Positions 55,317 through 64,000 of a stretch of DNA of 64,000 bases are shown here, piece by piece (position 1 is the first letter of the stretch; each line of letters starts with the position of its first letter). The stretch covers positions 1 through 64,000 of the forward strand of contig CAINMV010000033.1 of NCBI GenBank assembly GCA_903850915.1. The letters run 5' to 3'. The notes beneath the pieces were generated by a model, which worked only from the letters and a program-made list of their open reading frames with translations, made no database searches and was not told the origin of the DNA. The translations under genes and the position numbers were made by a program. This stretch comes from an uncultured Bacteroidota bacterium (GTDB lineage Bacteria > Bacteroidota > Bacteroidia > UKL13-3).

Positions 55317-56588
55317 TTAGTTCTCTTTATCGCTCACTACAAATTGTGCACTACTGCGAGTACGTTGCTCCAAAAGAATTTTCTTTCCTTTTAGGTATTC
55401 AATGCCTTGATTTTCTTGGATGTTTCGAGCTGTAAACAACTCACAATCTGAATTTACTTTAACAATAAATTGAGCAGATAGTGTTGCTTGTAAATGTTTT
55501 AACTTTAGAAGGTCAAAATCCACACACGCACTAAAACTTATTGCGGAGTTTTGCATTAAATTGGTTTTAATATTGTGGGTGGCGAAGAATTCAAATATTT
55601 TACTCAGGTTTTCCTCTACAATGAAGGAGAAATCTTTGCTTGATATAGAAACCAATGCTTGCTTATCTTTTATAATAAACATCGGTGTTTGTATGCTATC
55701 ATGAATTTGGTTACTCACCAATGTGCCCTTGGCTTTTGGGTCGATAAATGACTTAACGAATAGTGGGATATTCTTGCTTTGTAGTGGTTGTATTGTTTTT
55801 GGGTGAATTACTGTTGCTCCATAATAGGCTAGCTCTATCGCTTCGTTATATGTCAAGAACTCAATATTAGTTGTGTCCTTAAATCTTTTAGGATCGGCAT
55901 TAAGAACTCCAGTCACATCTTTCCAAATGGTTTGGCTGCTAGCTTCTAGTGCATAGGCAAAAATGGCGGCACTGTAATCACTTCCTTCTCTACCAAGAGT
56001 TGTGGTGTTATTGTTATTTGAGTTGCCTATAAATCCTTGGGTGATGATAATTTGCTTTTCAATCAAAGGTTTCAGCTTGTTATGTATTAGGCTTGATGTC
56101 TTTTCCCAATCTACCCTCCCTTCTCTGTAGTTAGCGTCGGTATGAATGAAATTACGGGCATCTACCCATCTATTTTTTACGTTCGTTTGATTTAAATATA
56201 TGCTGACAATTTTCGTGCTTACAATTTCCCCAAAAGAAACTATTTGGTCGTAATTAAAGTCGTAGCTTCCTTCTGGATTTCCACCGATTAAGCACTCTAA
56301 TTCAATAAATGTATTTTCAATATCGTCAAAACCGTTTGGTTGGATATCTTCAATTAACTCTTGAATTATGTTTTCGTGATATGTTTTAAATTCATCAAAA
56401 ATCTGTTTGGCTTTACCTGTTTGTTCTACATACGCATGCGTTAATCTTTCGAGCATATTGGTGGTTTTACCCATAGCGGAAATTACGATCAGTAATTTTT
56501 CTTGAGCAAAACCTTTTACAATTTCACCTACGTTACGAACTGAATTTGCATCTTTAACAGATGCACCACCGAATTTAAATACTTGCAC
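55317..56588 (-). CDS. Aspartate kinase, monofunctional
   Basis: 423 residues. The aspartokinase start VFKFGGASVKDANSVRNV, then the RGxxD-type TTLGREGSDYSAAIFAYAL and WKDVTGVLNADPKRF, followed by ACT-type regulatory segments (SISSKDFSFIVEENLSKIFEFF). It phosphorylates aspartate as the first step to lysine, threonine, methionine and diaminopimelate; feedback regulation by one of these is likely but not decidable. It is a single domain protein, not fused to homoserine dehydrogenase. It lies 42 bp downstream of the peptidase gene's end. Confidence 0.94.
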   Translation of the reverse strand: MQVFKFGGASVKDANSVRNVGEIVKGFAQEKLLIVISAMGKTTNMLERLTHAYVEQTGKAKQIFDEFKTYHENIIQELIEDIQPNGFDDIENTFIELECLIGGNPEGSYDFNYDQIVSFGEIVSTKIVSIYLNQTNVKNRWVDARNFIHTDANYREGRVDWEKTSSLIHNKLKPLIEKQIIITQGFIGNSNNNNTTTLGREGSDYSAAIFAYALEASSQTIWKDVTGVLNADPKRFKDTTNIEFLTYNEAIELAYYGATVIHPKTIQPLQSKNIPLFVKSFIDPKAKGTLVSNQIHDSIQTPMFIIKDKQALVSISSKDFSFIVEENLSKIFEFFATHNIKTNLMQNSAISFSACVDFDLLKLKHLQATLSAQFIVKVNSDCELFTARNIQENQGIEYLKGKKILLEQRTRSSAQFVVSDKEN

Positions 56589-56630
56589 TTTTCAGGGTAT
56601 AATAGTTAGAGTTGCGAAATTTAGTAGAAA

Positions 56631-58778
56631 TTAATATACAGGTTGTATGCCGAGGTTATACATAATGAAACTCCAAACATCTGTTGTTTCATCGATTACT
56701 TTACTTGTGGGTTTTCCAGCACCATGTCCGGCATTGGTGTCGATACGTATCAGTATTGGATTTGTTCCTTTATGATGCTCTTGTAATGTGGCAGCAAACT
56801 TAAAACTATGTGCTGGCACAACGCGATCATCGTGGTCGCCAGTGATTACCATGGTTGGAGGGTAAGCAATGTCTTTTACATTATGTAATGGTGAATATTT
56901 CAAAAGGTATTTAAAGTCTTCTGCGCTATCAGAACAACCATAATCACCGCACCATCCCCAGCCGATGGTAAAACGATGAAAGCGCAGCATATCGAGCACG
57001 CCAACTCCAGGAATGCAACATGCATACAAGTCAGGACGTTGGGTCATACAAGCACCAACGAGCAGTCCTCCATTGCTTCTACCCTCAATGGCTAATCGCT
57101 TACTGTTGGTGTATTTTTCACGGATAAGATATTCTGATGCCGCAATAAAATCATTAAACACATTTTGTTTACGTTCTTTCGTTCCACTTTCGTGCCATTG
57201 TTTGCCATACTCTCCACCACCACGGATATTTGGAATCGCTATTACGCCTCCTTGATTCATAAATAACAATCGGGAAACGCTAAATCCAGGAGTAATATTG
57301 ATGTTGAAACCACCATAGCCATATTGATAGCATGGATTATTACCATCTAATTTCAGTCCTTTTTTATGAATTATAAACATCGGAACTTGTATTCCATCTT
57401 TGCTAGTATAGAATACTTGTTTTACATCATAGTCTGCTGGCTTGAAATTAGTGGTTGGCTGTTTAAAAACCTCGGATTTTCCGGAAGCTACATCATATTT
57501 AAAAATTGTTGGCGCAAAGGTGAAAGAGGTGAATGAATAAAATAATGTTTCATCCTCCTTGTGTCCGCCCAATCCACCGGCAGTTCCAATTGCAGGAAGT
57601 TGTATTTCTTGTTTATTGCTGCCATCAATATTGAGAACATAAATTTTTGTTGAGGCGTCTTTTAGATAGGTGGCAAACAATTTACCGCCACCAGTGCTAG
57701 CGTTTTCTAGCAATTCTTTCTGCTCTGGGATAACCACTTTCCAATTCGCTTCATCGGGGTTATTGATGTTTATACCTACTACGCGACGGTTGTCGGCTTT
57801 GTAATTGGTATTAACCAAAAGGAAGTCGCCATCATTGTCGAGCACGCTGAATTCAAATTTCATATCATCCCAAAGCAAACGCCAGGTTTTGTCGCCTTTT
57901 GAAAGGTCTTTGAACATCACACGATTTCCATCACTCGCGCCATCACTGATAAATAAAAATAAAAAACGTTCGTCTTCAGAAACTGAAGCACCATGGTAAC
58001 GTTTAGGGTTTTTTTCGTCAGAATAAACTAAAATATCAGTGCTTTGCGGTGTCCCTAGTTTGTGATAGTAAACCTTGTGTCCATTGTTTTGTTTTGTAAA
58101 AGCATGAGCATCGGGTTTATCATAGCAACTGTAGTAAAATCCATCTTTATACCATGATGCGCCACTAAATTTAACCCAGTCTATTTTATCTCCTTCGAGC
58201 TCTTTTCGTGACTCAACTTCAATTACATGAATCTCATTCCAGTCGCTACCTGCTCTTGCTATGTTATAAGCGCAATATTTGTGGTCTTTGCTGAAACTCA
58301 TACCACTTAATGCAGCTGTACCTTCATTGCTAAAGGTGTTCGGGTCAAGAAAAACTTCCGGTGTGCCTTCCAACCCTTTTTGGATATATACTACACTTTG
58401 GTTTTGCAAACCGTTGTTTTTTGAAAAGAAATAGTTGTCACCTTCTTTTGTAGGTTCAGAAAATTTCTCGAAATTGAAATTTTGCTCTACAATCTGATGA
58501 AACTTATTTCTAAAAGGGATTTTTTCTAAAAAGGCATATGTGGTTTTGTTTTCTGCTTTAACCCACGCCTTTGTATTTTCTGCGGTGTCGTTTTCTAACC
58601 AACGATAATTTTCAGTTATAGAAGTGCCATGAAAATCTTCTGAAGTTGTAATCTTATCTGTTACTGGATAAACAACTTCAATGGCCGGATTGGGATTTTT
58701 CCATTCTTTCATAGTTTGGCTGTTACAAGATACTAAGGCAATGGCGAATAGGGTTGCGGAAGGAAGTAGGTATTTCAA
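56631..58778 (-). CDS. Prolyl oligopeptidase-type S9 peptidase, lipoprotein
   Basis: 715 residues. A signal with lipobox LVSC (C18) suggests a lipoprotein anchored in the envelope. A beta-propeller (~70-430) covers the alpha/beta hydrolase domain, with the S9A nucleophile in GRSNGGLL (~567), the acid in GDHDDRVVP and the His near NAGHGAGK. The N-terminal YRWLEND segment is typical of prolyl oligopeptidases. It cleaves short proline-containing peptides. It precedes the aspartate kinase gene on the minus strand. Confidence 0.93.
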   Translation of the reverse strand: MKYLLPSATLFAIALVSCNSQTMKEWKNPNPAIEVVYPVTDKITTSEDFHGTSITENYRWLENDTAENTKAWVKAENKTTYAFLEKIPFRNKFHQIVEQNFNFEKFSEPTKEGDNYFFSKNNGLQNQSVVYIQKGLEGTPEVFLDPNTFSNEGTAALSGMSFSKDHKYCAYNIARAGSDWNEIHVIEVESRKELEGDKIDWVKFSGASWYKDGFYYSCYDKPDAHAFTKQNNGHKVYYHKLGTPQSTDILVYSDEKNPKRYHGASVSEDERFLFLFISDGASDGNRVMFKDLSKGDKTWRLLWDDMKFEFSVLDNDGDFLLVNTNYKADNRRVVGININNPDEANWKVVIPEQKELLENASTGGGKLFATYLKDASTKIYVLNIDGSNKQEIQLPAIGTAGGLGGHKEDETLFYSFTSFTFAPTIFKYDVASGKSEVFKQPTTNFKPADYDVKQVFYTSKDGIQVPMFIIHKKGLKLDGNNPCYQYGYGGFNINITPGFSVSRLLFMNQGGVIAIPNIRGGGEYGKQWHESGTKERKQNVFNDFIAASEYLIREKYTNSKRLAIEGRSNGGLLVGACMTQRPDLYACCIPGVGVLDMLRFHRFTIGWGWCGDYGCSDSAEDFKYLLKYSPLHNVKDIAYPPTMVITGDHDDRVVPAHSFKFAATLQEHHKGTNPILIRIDTNAGHGAGKPTSKVIDETTDVWSFIMYNLGIQPVY

Positions 58779-58878
58779 TGTATTGATAATTTAGATAAGA
58801 TGGTATTGTTGGCTATATAATGGGTAACAAGTAAAATAATGCTAATCAATTGTATTTGAACCTGTTTTTTTCATACAA

Positions 58879-59577
58879 TTAATTAGTTTTCCTAATTGTT
58901 CTTTGCTCAATTCTCTTCTCATAATTTTCACCTTGAAAAATGCGATGCACGTAAATTCCAGGTGTATGAATTTGGTCTGGGTCGAGTTCGCCGGCAGGCA
59001 ATAGTTCTTCAACTTCAGCTATGGTGATTTTTCCGGCCATAGCCATAAGTGGGTTAAAGTTTCGGGACGTGGCTTTAAAAATTAGATTGCCATGCGTGTC
59101 GCCTTTCCATGCTTTTACTATAGCGAAGTCTGTGTCGAAGGCATATTCCATGAGGTAATCTTTGCCATTGAAGTTTCTAACTTCTTTTCCAATGGCAACC
59201 TCTGTGCCCACACCAGCGGGCGTATAAATAACGGGCATCCCATAGCCTGAAGCCATGCATCTTGCGGCCAATGTGCCTTGTGGTATTAACTCCACTTCGA
59301 GTTCGCCACTTAGAAGCTGACGTTCAAATTCTGCGTTCTCTCCAACATACGAAGAAATCATCTTTTTTACTTGTCTGGTTTTTAATAGAAGGCCAATGCC
59401 AAAGTCGTCGACACCCGCATTATTGCTAATGCAGGTTAAGTTTTTAGTACCTTGTTTTACCAGCGCTGTAATGCAGTTTTCCGGTATACCACAAAGTCCA
59501 AACCCACCCAACATTATGGTAGCGCCATCATGGATATCTAGGATGGCTTCTTCTGCGTTTTTTACAACTTTACTCAT
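58879..59577 (-). CDS. scoA: 3-oxoacid CoA-transferase subunit A
   Basis: 232 residues. The CoA-transferase family I subunit-A signatures are [22 protein letters not shown] and [13 protein letters not shown]-like [12 protein letters not shown] plus [13 protein letters not shown]-like [11 protein letters not shown]. It works with subunit B to move CoA between succinyl-CoA and acetoacetate. Subunit B, normally the next gene, is not in this window. It starts 17 bp downstream of the glycosyltransferase gene's end. Confidence 0.92.
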   Translation of the reverse strand: MSKVVKNAEEAILDIHDGATIMLGGFGLCGIPENCITALVKQGTKNLTCISNNAGVDDFGIGLLLKTRQVKKMISSYVGENAEFERQLLSGELEVELIPQGTLAARCMASGYGMPVIYTPAGVGTEVAIGKEVRNFNGKDYLMEYAFDTDFAIVKAWKGDTHGNLIFKATSRNFNPLMAMAGKITIAEVEELLPAGELDPDQIHTPGIYVHRIFQGENYEKRIEQRTIRKTN

Positions 59578-59594
59578 GATACTATTTTAGCATT

Positions 59595-60734
59595 TTAGAT
59601 GCGTATTCGATTTATTATTTCCAATGACTTTAATCGAAGCAAATGTAATAATCCTTTATCAGGATAAAAATAGTAATGTAGTTTTAGAAGCCTTCTTTGC
59701 TTTTGAATAAAATTTTCGCGTATGTACTTCACTTCTGTTACCATAAGGTCATGCCCTCTAAGGTTTGCCTCAATATTAAGTTCTGCTGGAATGAGGTCTA
59801 AAGCATAACCTTCAACACTATTTGTGCAATACCGTGATGTTAAAACGTATTTTGTCTTTATATGGTTTAAGTCACGAATGCCAAAGATGTCGGACGTTAT
59901 TTCCTGATTTGAATATCCCGTAATATACGCCGGTTCTCCATAGGCATCATACACAGCTGAGCTTTTATGGCTGTGGGTAAACTTAAATTGAGTTTGAACT
60001 CCATTTTGCATAGCACTCTGAAAGGCATGCCGAAAGATGCTGTTCTTTACATGAACACCTATTTCACCAAAGTTTGTAGTGTATGAAATTTGAGGATAAG
60101 CCCAAAATTTTCCGGTGAGGACGAGGTAGGTGTTAAACTTCTTTTCCCAAACCTCATTGGGCCATCGTTTTACTTGCGCTGGTAAATCTGGAATGTTGCC
60201 TTCTTTTTCAATGTTTTTGAAATCAATCCATTGCTGTTTGGTTATTACTAGTCCGCGAGAGGATGCCTTTTGATAAAAATAACAATCATTGCCATCCATT
60301 CGTTTCCAGAATGGGTAGTTGCATGCTTCATTGCGCATGTAATTGTAAAGGCTGATACCTGCAATATTTCCGTCGTTGCTAAAAAAACCCAACGCAGCAG
60401 CGGTATAGTGAAATAGTGAAGGTGATACCATCATGTCATCCTCAAGCACCATCACCGCTTGCGAATTCTCCGATTGCGCCATTGCCCAAAGATTATGCTC
60501 ATCAACACCTAATTTCTTTTCATGAAGACGGACGCTACATATAAAATACTTGGAGAAAAAATTACTACAGAAATGCTCAACTTCAGGAATATTACCAAAG
60601 TCTAGACTTATGATTAAAGGAATTGGCTTGTTAGAATTCCATGCTTTACCGGCTTGAACGAGGCTGTAAAGTAGGCGCTGAATACTATAGAGGCGCTCGA
60701 AACCTAGAACGATGATGGTAAACTCTTCTTGCAT
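59595..60734 (-). CDS. GNT-I (GT13)-like glycosyltransferase
   Basis: 379 residues, no signal or membrane segment. The start FTIIVLGFERLYSIQRLLYSL and the metal-binding acidic block VMVLEDDMMVSPSLFHYT (DDM in place of a DXD) resemble eukaryotic N-acetylglucosaminyltransferase I and similar bacterial enzymes. The domain probably transfers a sugar to an envelope glycan in the cytoplasm. The C-terminal ~120 residues are not recognised. The neighbouring genes (CoA transferase, dehydrogenase) give no hint of its glycan. Confidence 0.78.
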   Translation of the reverse strand: MQEEFTIIVLGFERLYSIQRLLYSLVQAGKAWNSNKPIPLIISLDFGNIPEVEHFCSNFFSKYFICSVRLHEKKLGVDEHNLWAMAQSENSQAVMVLEDDMMVSPSLFHYTAAALGFFSNDGNIAGISLYNYMRNEACNYPFWKRMDGNDCYFYQKASSRGLVITKQQWIDFKNIEKEGNIPDLPAQVKRWPNEVWEKKFNTYLVLTGKFWAYPQISYTTNFGEIGVHVKNSIFRHAFQSAMQNGVQTQFKFTHSHKSSAVYDAYGEPAYITGYSNQEITSDIFGIRDLNHIKTKYVLTSRYCTNSVEGYALDLIPAELNIEANLRGHDLMVTEVKYIRENFIQKQRRLLKLHYYFYPDKGLLHLLRLKSLEIINRIRI

Positions 60735-60920
60735 TGGAAATCCCAGAATAACCTTGGCAATTTATATTATTCTCAGCAAGAGTTGCTATTTATCATATTA
60801 TAATCGTTTTTTTTAGTGTTTGGGGTATCTGAAATTGTGTTGAGAATTGTCCAATGGCATTATATTTTGAATGTTATATGTCATTGGTCAATTTCTCAAA
60901 CAATTCCTTAATTTCGCCCC

Positions 60921-61811
60921 ATGAATATCACAGTTATCGGTTCCGGTACTATGGGTAATGGAATTGCCCATGTTTTTGCTCAAAATAACTTTAAAGTTAA
61001 TGTAGTTGATGTTAAAAAGGAGGCTTTAGATAAGGCTAAGATTACCATCACCAAAAACTTAGATCGACAAATGGCAAAAGGGGCCATTGATGAAGTTGCA
61101 AAGGCAAGTACAATGAACAACCTCAACTTTGTTGACAATCTTTTTGATGGCGCGAAGGATGCGGATTTGGTAATTGAAGCGGCAACAGAGAATGTAGCGA
61201 TAAAACTAGAGATATTTAGAAATTTAGATAGCTTATGTAAGCCATCCTGCATCCTAGCAAGCAACACATCCTCTATTCCAATTACTAAAATAGCTTCGGT
61301 AACAAACCGTCCAGGGCAAGTTATTGGGATGCATTTTATGAACCCGGTTCCTGTAATGAAGTTAGTGGAAATTATAAAGGGTTTTAAAACTAGCCAAGAG
61401 GTAGCCGATAAAATTGTCTTACTTGCTAGGCAAATTGGCAAGGTTCCTGCCGTTTCAGAAGATATGCCCGGCTTTATCTCAAATCGTATATTAATGCCAA
61501 TGATTAATGAGGCTATCGAAACTTTATTTCAGGGAATTGGAGGTGTGGAAGAAATTGACACGGTGATGAAACTTGGAATGGCTCATCCTATGGGACCTTT
61601 GCAACTTGCTGATTTTATTGGTCTTGATGTTTGTTTGGCAATTTGCAATGTTCTTTATGATGGATTTGGGAATCCGAAATACGCACCATGTCCATTGCTG
61701 GTGAATATGGTTACCAGCGGTAGCCTTGGAGTGAAGAGTGGAAGCGGATTTTATGACTATAGCTCGGGCACCAAAGAATTAGTAGTGGCAAGTCAGTTTA
61801 AAAAACAATAA
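60921..61811 (+). CDS. 3-hydroxybutyryl-CoA dehydrogenase
   Basis: 296 residues, NAD-binding GSGTMGNGIAHVFA at the start, catalytic His-Glu area GMHFMNPVPVMKLVEII and C-terminal NRILMPMINEA. It oxidises (S)-3-hydroxyacyl-CoA in short-chain fatty-acid or butyrate metabolism. A -7-like TAATTTCG (60909-60916) with TTGG 21 bp upstream ends 4 nt before the ATG, so it is probably leaderless. gmhA starts 1 bp after its stop. Confidence 0.93.
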   Translation: MNITVIGSGTMGNGIAHVFAQNNFKVNVVDVKKEALDKAKITITKNLDRQMAKGAIDEVAKASTMNNLNFVDNLFDGAKDADLVIEAATENVAIKLEIFRNLDSLCKPSCILASNTSSIPITKIASVTNRPGQVIGMHFMNPVPVMKLVEIIKGFKTSQEVADKIVLLARQIGKVPAVSEDMPGFISNRILMPMINEAIETLFQGIGGVEEIDTVMKLGMAHPMGPLQLADFIGLDVCLAICNVLYDGFGNPKYAPCPLLVNMVTSGSLGVKSGSGFYDYSSGTKELVVASQFKKQ

Positions 61812-61812
61812 A

Positions 61813-62391
61813 ATGAAAGATAAAATTAAAAGCATTATTGCTTCGTCTATAGAGGTAAAAAAGGCTTTTTTGGCCGATGACATTTTAGTCGATCAGTTGC
61901 ATCGTATAGCGGCCACTATGGTATCGTGTTTGCAGGCAGGCAATAAAGTATTGTGGTGTGGTAATGGTGGCAGTGCAGCTGATGCGCAACATTTGGCTGC
62001 TGAGCTCTCTGGTCGTTTTTATTCGGATAGAGCCCCATTGTATTCCGAGGCGTTACATGTGAACACTTCTTTTGTTACTGCAGTGGCGAATGATTACAGC
62101 TATGATGTTATTTATAGTCGCATGTTGCAAGGATGCGGTAGAGCTGGAGATGTGTTAGTAGGCATCTCTACCTCTGGCAATTCGGGAAATGTAGTTAAAG
62201 CTTTCGAGGTAGCTCGAGAGAGGAATATAGTTACTGTTGGTTTTACCGGAAATACAGGTGGAAAAATGAAGGAGCTTTGTGATTATTTAATTAATATTCC
62301 GAGCAACGACACCCCTCGTGTTCAAGAAAGTCATATCCTCGCAGGGCATATCATTTGTCAGTTGGTGGAGGAAATGATGTTTTCTAATTAA
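61813..62391 (+). CDS. gmhA: Sedoheptulose-7-phosphate isomerase
   Basis: 192 residues with the SIS fold: VLWCGNGGSAADAQHLAAELSGRF near the middle, SGNSGNVVKAFEVARERN and the terminal QESHILAGHIICQLVEE. It is the first step of ADP- or GDP-heptose synthesis for LPS core or other glycans. Its start is 1 bp after the dehydrogenase stop, an odd operon partner. DiaA-like proteins are related, but the sequence and length fit GmhA better. Confidence 0.92.
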   Translation: MKDKIKSIIASSIEVKKAFLADDILVDQLHRIAATMVSCLQAGNKVLWCGNGGSAADAQHLAAELSGRFYSDRAPLYSEALHVNTSFVTAVANDYSYDVIYSRMLQGCGRAGDVLVGISTSGNSGNVVKAFEVARERNIVTVGFTGNTGGKMKELCDYLINIPSNDTPRVQESHILAGHIICQLVEEMMFSN

Positions 62392-62482
62392 GCCTGGGGA
62401 TTTTAAATTCCTTTAAATTTATTACCGTATGTTTCATTGCGTTTCGGCTGTAATATTCCGAATCGAAATTCAGAAATCTTTT

Positions 62483-62490
62483 TATCTTTG
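62483..62490 (+). promoter_or_regulatory. -7 promoter element of the small membrane protein gene
   Basis: TATCTTTG 25 nt upstream of ATG 62516 matches the phylum's -7 consensus; no clear -33 element was found. It supports a transcript separate from gmhA. Confidence 0.5.
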
Positions 62491-62515
62491 CCCAAACAAT
62501 TAAATTATCTAAATA

Positions 62516-62962
62516 ATGTCAAACCACAACACCCATCACGATTCACACCATGGAGGTGAGAAATTTGCACCACTTTCAGACAACAACAATAATGTAAACC
62601 TTACAAGCGCATTTAGCTATATCGGCATGCTTGCTATAGGTTTGTTTTGTGTGGTTTTGTTTGTTGTTAGCAACGGTGGGTATTTAAACAACGAAGAGCA
62701 AACTGAATGGAGAGTTGCCAATGGAGCCACCTTTAAAGATAGCGATGAGAATAAATTTCTAAAAACGAGCGCAGAAGCTTCAGAATCGAAAGAGGAAATG
62801 AAGGTCGAGGAGGGTAGTTCTACTGAAATGAAAACGGAGGGCAAAAAAGCGGATGAAAGCGCTGATATGAAATCACTTTTGTTATTGCCAAATACCAAGT
62901 CAACCGAAAAGAAAGCAGAAAATGCTAAAGTGGAGGATACAAAATCAGTAAAAAAGCACTAA
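62516..62962 (+). CDS. Unknown single-span membrane protein with His-rich start and charged tail
   Basis: 148 residues, not recognised. A His/Asn-rich cytoplasmic start (SNHNTHHDSHHGGEK) is followed by one membrane helix (~30-52, FSYIGMLAIGLFCVVLFVVSNG) and a long Glu/Lys/Ser-rich tail of low complexity. Its ATG follows a -7 element and its stop is followed by a terminator, so it is a real transcription unit. The His cluster might bind metal, but this is only a guess. Confidence 0.6.
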   Translation: MSNHNTHHDSHHGGEKFAPLSDNNNNVNLTSAFSYIGMLAIGLFCVVLFVVSNGGYLNNEEQTEWRVANGATFKDSDENKFLKTSAEASESKEEMKVEEGSSTEMKTEGKKADESADMKSLLLLPNTKSTEKKAENAKVEDTKSVKKH

Positions 62963-62986
62963 CAACTAGTCTTTATATAATATATC

Positions 62987-63019
62987 AAAAACCCTTCCGC
63001 AATGCAGAAGGGTTTTTTT
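62987..63019 (+). terminator. Terminator after the small membrane protein gene
   Basis: An 11-bp stem (62987-62997 with 63007-63017), 9-nt loop and T-run. A possible ATG at 63002 lies in its loop, which excludes that as the start of yraN. Confidence 0.9.
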
Positions 63020-63025
63020 GTTTCG

Positions 63026-63376
63026 ATGGATAAAATAACAAAGACTGGTCGAGGAAGGGCCGGAGAGGCCTTGGCTGTGAGCTATCTGAAGTCGAAAAAC
63101 ATTAAAGTATTGCACCTTAATTATCGTTATCAGCGCGCGGAAATAGATATAATAGCAACTGATGATGTAGATCTAATAATTGTAGAGGTGAAAACAAGAC
63201 AAAATAATGTTTTTGGTTTTCCGGAAGAAGCGATTTCAAAGGCCAAAGAAAATCGTTTGCAAGAGGCTGGCTACGCCTACAAACAAGCAAATGAGATAGA
63301 AATGCCACTGCGTTTCGATGTAATTTCTATAAGCATTGAAGAAAAAGAAATAAAGCATTTTAAGGGTGCATTTTAA
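63026..63376 (+). CDS. YraN family (UPF0102) endonuclease-like protein
   Basis: 116 residues from ATG 63026 (MDKITKTGRGRAGE); the ATG at 63002 lies in the terminator loop. The block GRAGEALAVSYL, then YRYQRAEIDIIATDDVDLIIVEVKTRQ, shows the Glu, Asp and ExK residues of the PD-(D/E)XK nuclease fold typical of the family. Role uncertain, often linked with DNA repair or Holliday junction processing by guess only. It precedes the ArnT-like gene by 17 bp. Confidence 0.88.
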   Translation: MDKITKTGRGRAGEALAVSYLKSKNIKVLHLNYRYQRAEIDIIATDDVDLIIVEVKTRQNNVFGFPEEAISKAKENRLQEAGYAYKQANEIEMPLRFDVISISIEEKEIKHFKGAF

Positions 63377-63393
63377 GTTACATTTGAAATAAT

Positions 63394-64000
63394 ATGAGCA
63401 TGCGAAACATCACCACAGCGTTAATATTGAAATACAAGTACCAGCTGATTTTGTGTGCTATTTTTATTGTACACTTATCCAATTTGTTTATTGATGTTAT
63501 GGAAATTGATGCGGCTCAATATGCTGGTATTTCTTTGGATATGTTTAAAAGTGGTAGTTATCTCCAAGTTTACTTAAATGGGCTAGATTATTTGGATAAA
63601 CCCCCTCTGCTTTTTTGGAGTTCTTGTGTCTCTTTTTTTGTTTTTGGCGTAAGTAATTTCTCATACAAGTTTATCCCATTTCTTACCCTTATGTTGGGGG
63701 TTTATGCCACCTATCGATTTGCCAAACTTTGGTATTCGCAGCGCGCAGCCATCTTCTCGGCGATTATTTTAGCTTCTTCGCAAGCGTTTTATTTAATGAG
63801 TAATGACGTCCGAACAGATGGGTTGTTAACTGGTTGGGTTATCGTTTCTGTTTGGTTAATTACAGAATATCTTAAAAAGAAGACTTGGCGTTATTTGATT
63901 TTTGCTGCGATTGCTACTGGATTGGCGATGCTAGCAAAGGGACCAATTGGCTTGGTGGCTGTTGGTGTGGCCATTGGGTACGATTTAGTATTGAAAAGGC
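63394..64000 (+). CDS. ArnT-like GT-C glycosyltransferase (5' part, runs off the window)
   Basis: ATG 63394 opens a frame that continues past the window edge (202 codons seen). It shows the GT-C pattern: a first membrane helix, a periplasmic loop with the acidic motif MEIDAAQYAG, the YLDKPPLLFW block and the later LAKGPIGL segment that is typical for ArnT/PMT-type enzymes. Such enzymes move sugars from undecaprenyl-phosphate to lipid A or glycans at the periplasmic face. The rest of the gene is not visible. Confidence 0.85.
   Translation, partial: MSMRNITTALILKYKYQLILCAIFIVHLSNLFIDVMEIDAAQYAGISLDMFKSGSYLQVYLNGLDYLDKPPLLFWSSCVSFFVFGVSNFSYKFIPFLTLMLGVYATYRFAKLWYSQRAAIFSAIILASSQAFYLMSNDVRTDGLLTGWVIVSVWLITEYLKKKTWRYLIFAAIATGLAMLAKGPIGLVAVGVAIGYDLVLKR

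Noticed and set aside
63002-63025. Upstream ATG start for yraN
   Set aside because: It falls in the loop of the preceding terminator, and family similarity starts at 63026.

Overview
The window is a 64 kb piece of a low-GC (by eye under 40%) genome of the phylum Bacteroidota. Support for this: a complete porP-gldKLMN type IX secretion/gliding cluster; promoters with the Bacteroidota -7 element TAnnTTTG; an ISAon1-type (IS L3-like) transposase; a very short AtpC; a DUF1566 lipoprotein carrying the Cys/Asp-rich repeat common in this phylum; and few Shine-Dalgarno sites. Genus or family cannot be set from the sequence alone. Almost all of it is housekeeping chromosome; the only mobile element seen is a decayed insertion sequence next to the rRNA operon.

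Layout. 1-640: 3' end of 23S rRNA, 5S rRNA and terminator. 674-2106: broken IS. 2.2-8.5 kb: serine hydrolase, Era GTPase, two tandem POT peptide transporters, DUF1566 lipoprotein. 8.8-14.8 kb: polA, a sugar nucleotidyltransferase, metG. 14.9-18.9 kb (minus strand): a 2-oxoacid dehydrogenase E2, then a compact three-gene operon of an unusual ribulose-phosphate-epimerase/CBS fusion, a DAHP-synthase-like enzyme and a KdsC-like phosphatase. 19.1-25.6 kb: rpsO, pnp, a tiny membrane protein, a regulatory-looking gap with DnaA-box-like sites, and B12-dependent ribonucleotide reductase nrdJ. 25.8-33 kb: S9 peptidase, SDR without the usual catalytic Tyr, tilS, OstA-like protein, PlsC-like acyltransferase. 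33.1-39.2 kb: gldN, gldM, gldL, gldK, porP (minus strand). 39.3-45.4 kb: acyltransferase, bacilliredoxin, glgB, DUF2452, TMTC-like glycosyltransferase with TPRs. 45.6-48.3 kb: atpC, atpD, dcd. 48.5-64 kb: a glycosyltransferase fused to a degenerate phosphoglycosyl-transferase module, pyrD, M14 carboxypeptidase, RDD protein, acyltransferase, aspartate kinase, prolyl oligopeptidase, CoA-transferase subunit A, GT13-like glycosyltransferase, 3-hydroxybutyryl-CoA dehydrogenase, gmhA, a small orphan membrane protein, YraN and the start of an ArnT-like glycosyltransferase.

How the genes connect. Envelope work is the strongest theme: OstA-like protein, KdsC-like phosphatase, GmhA, nucleotidyltransferase, four glycosyltransferases, three acyltransferases and the type IX machinery. 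The two most interesting items are the epimerase-CBS / DAHPS-like / KdsC-like operon, which looks like a 3-deoxy-ulosonate route built from non-standard parts, and the GT2 protein with a phosphoglycosyl-transferase-like C-terminus whose central catalytic part is missing. Neither function is proven by sequence. No CRISPR array, tRNA gene, prophage or obvious defence system was seen.
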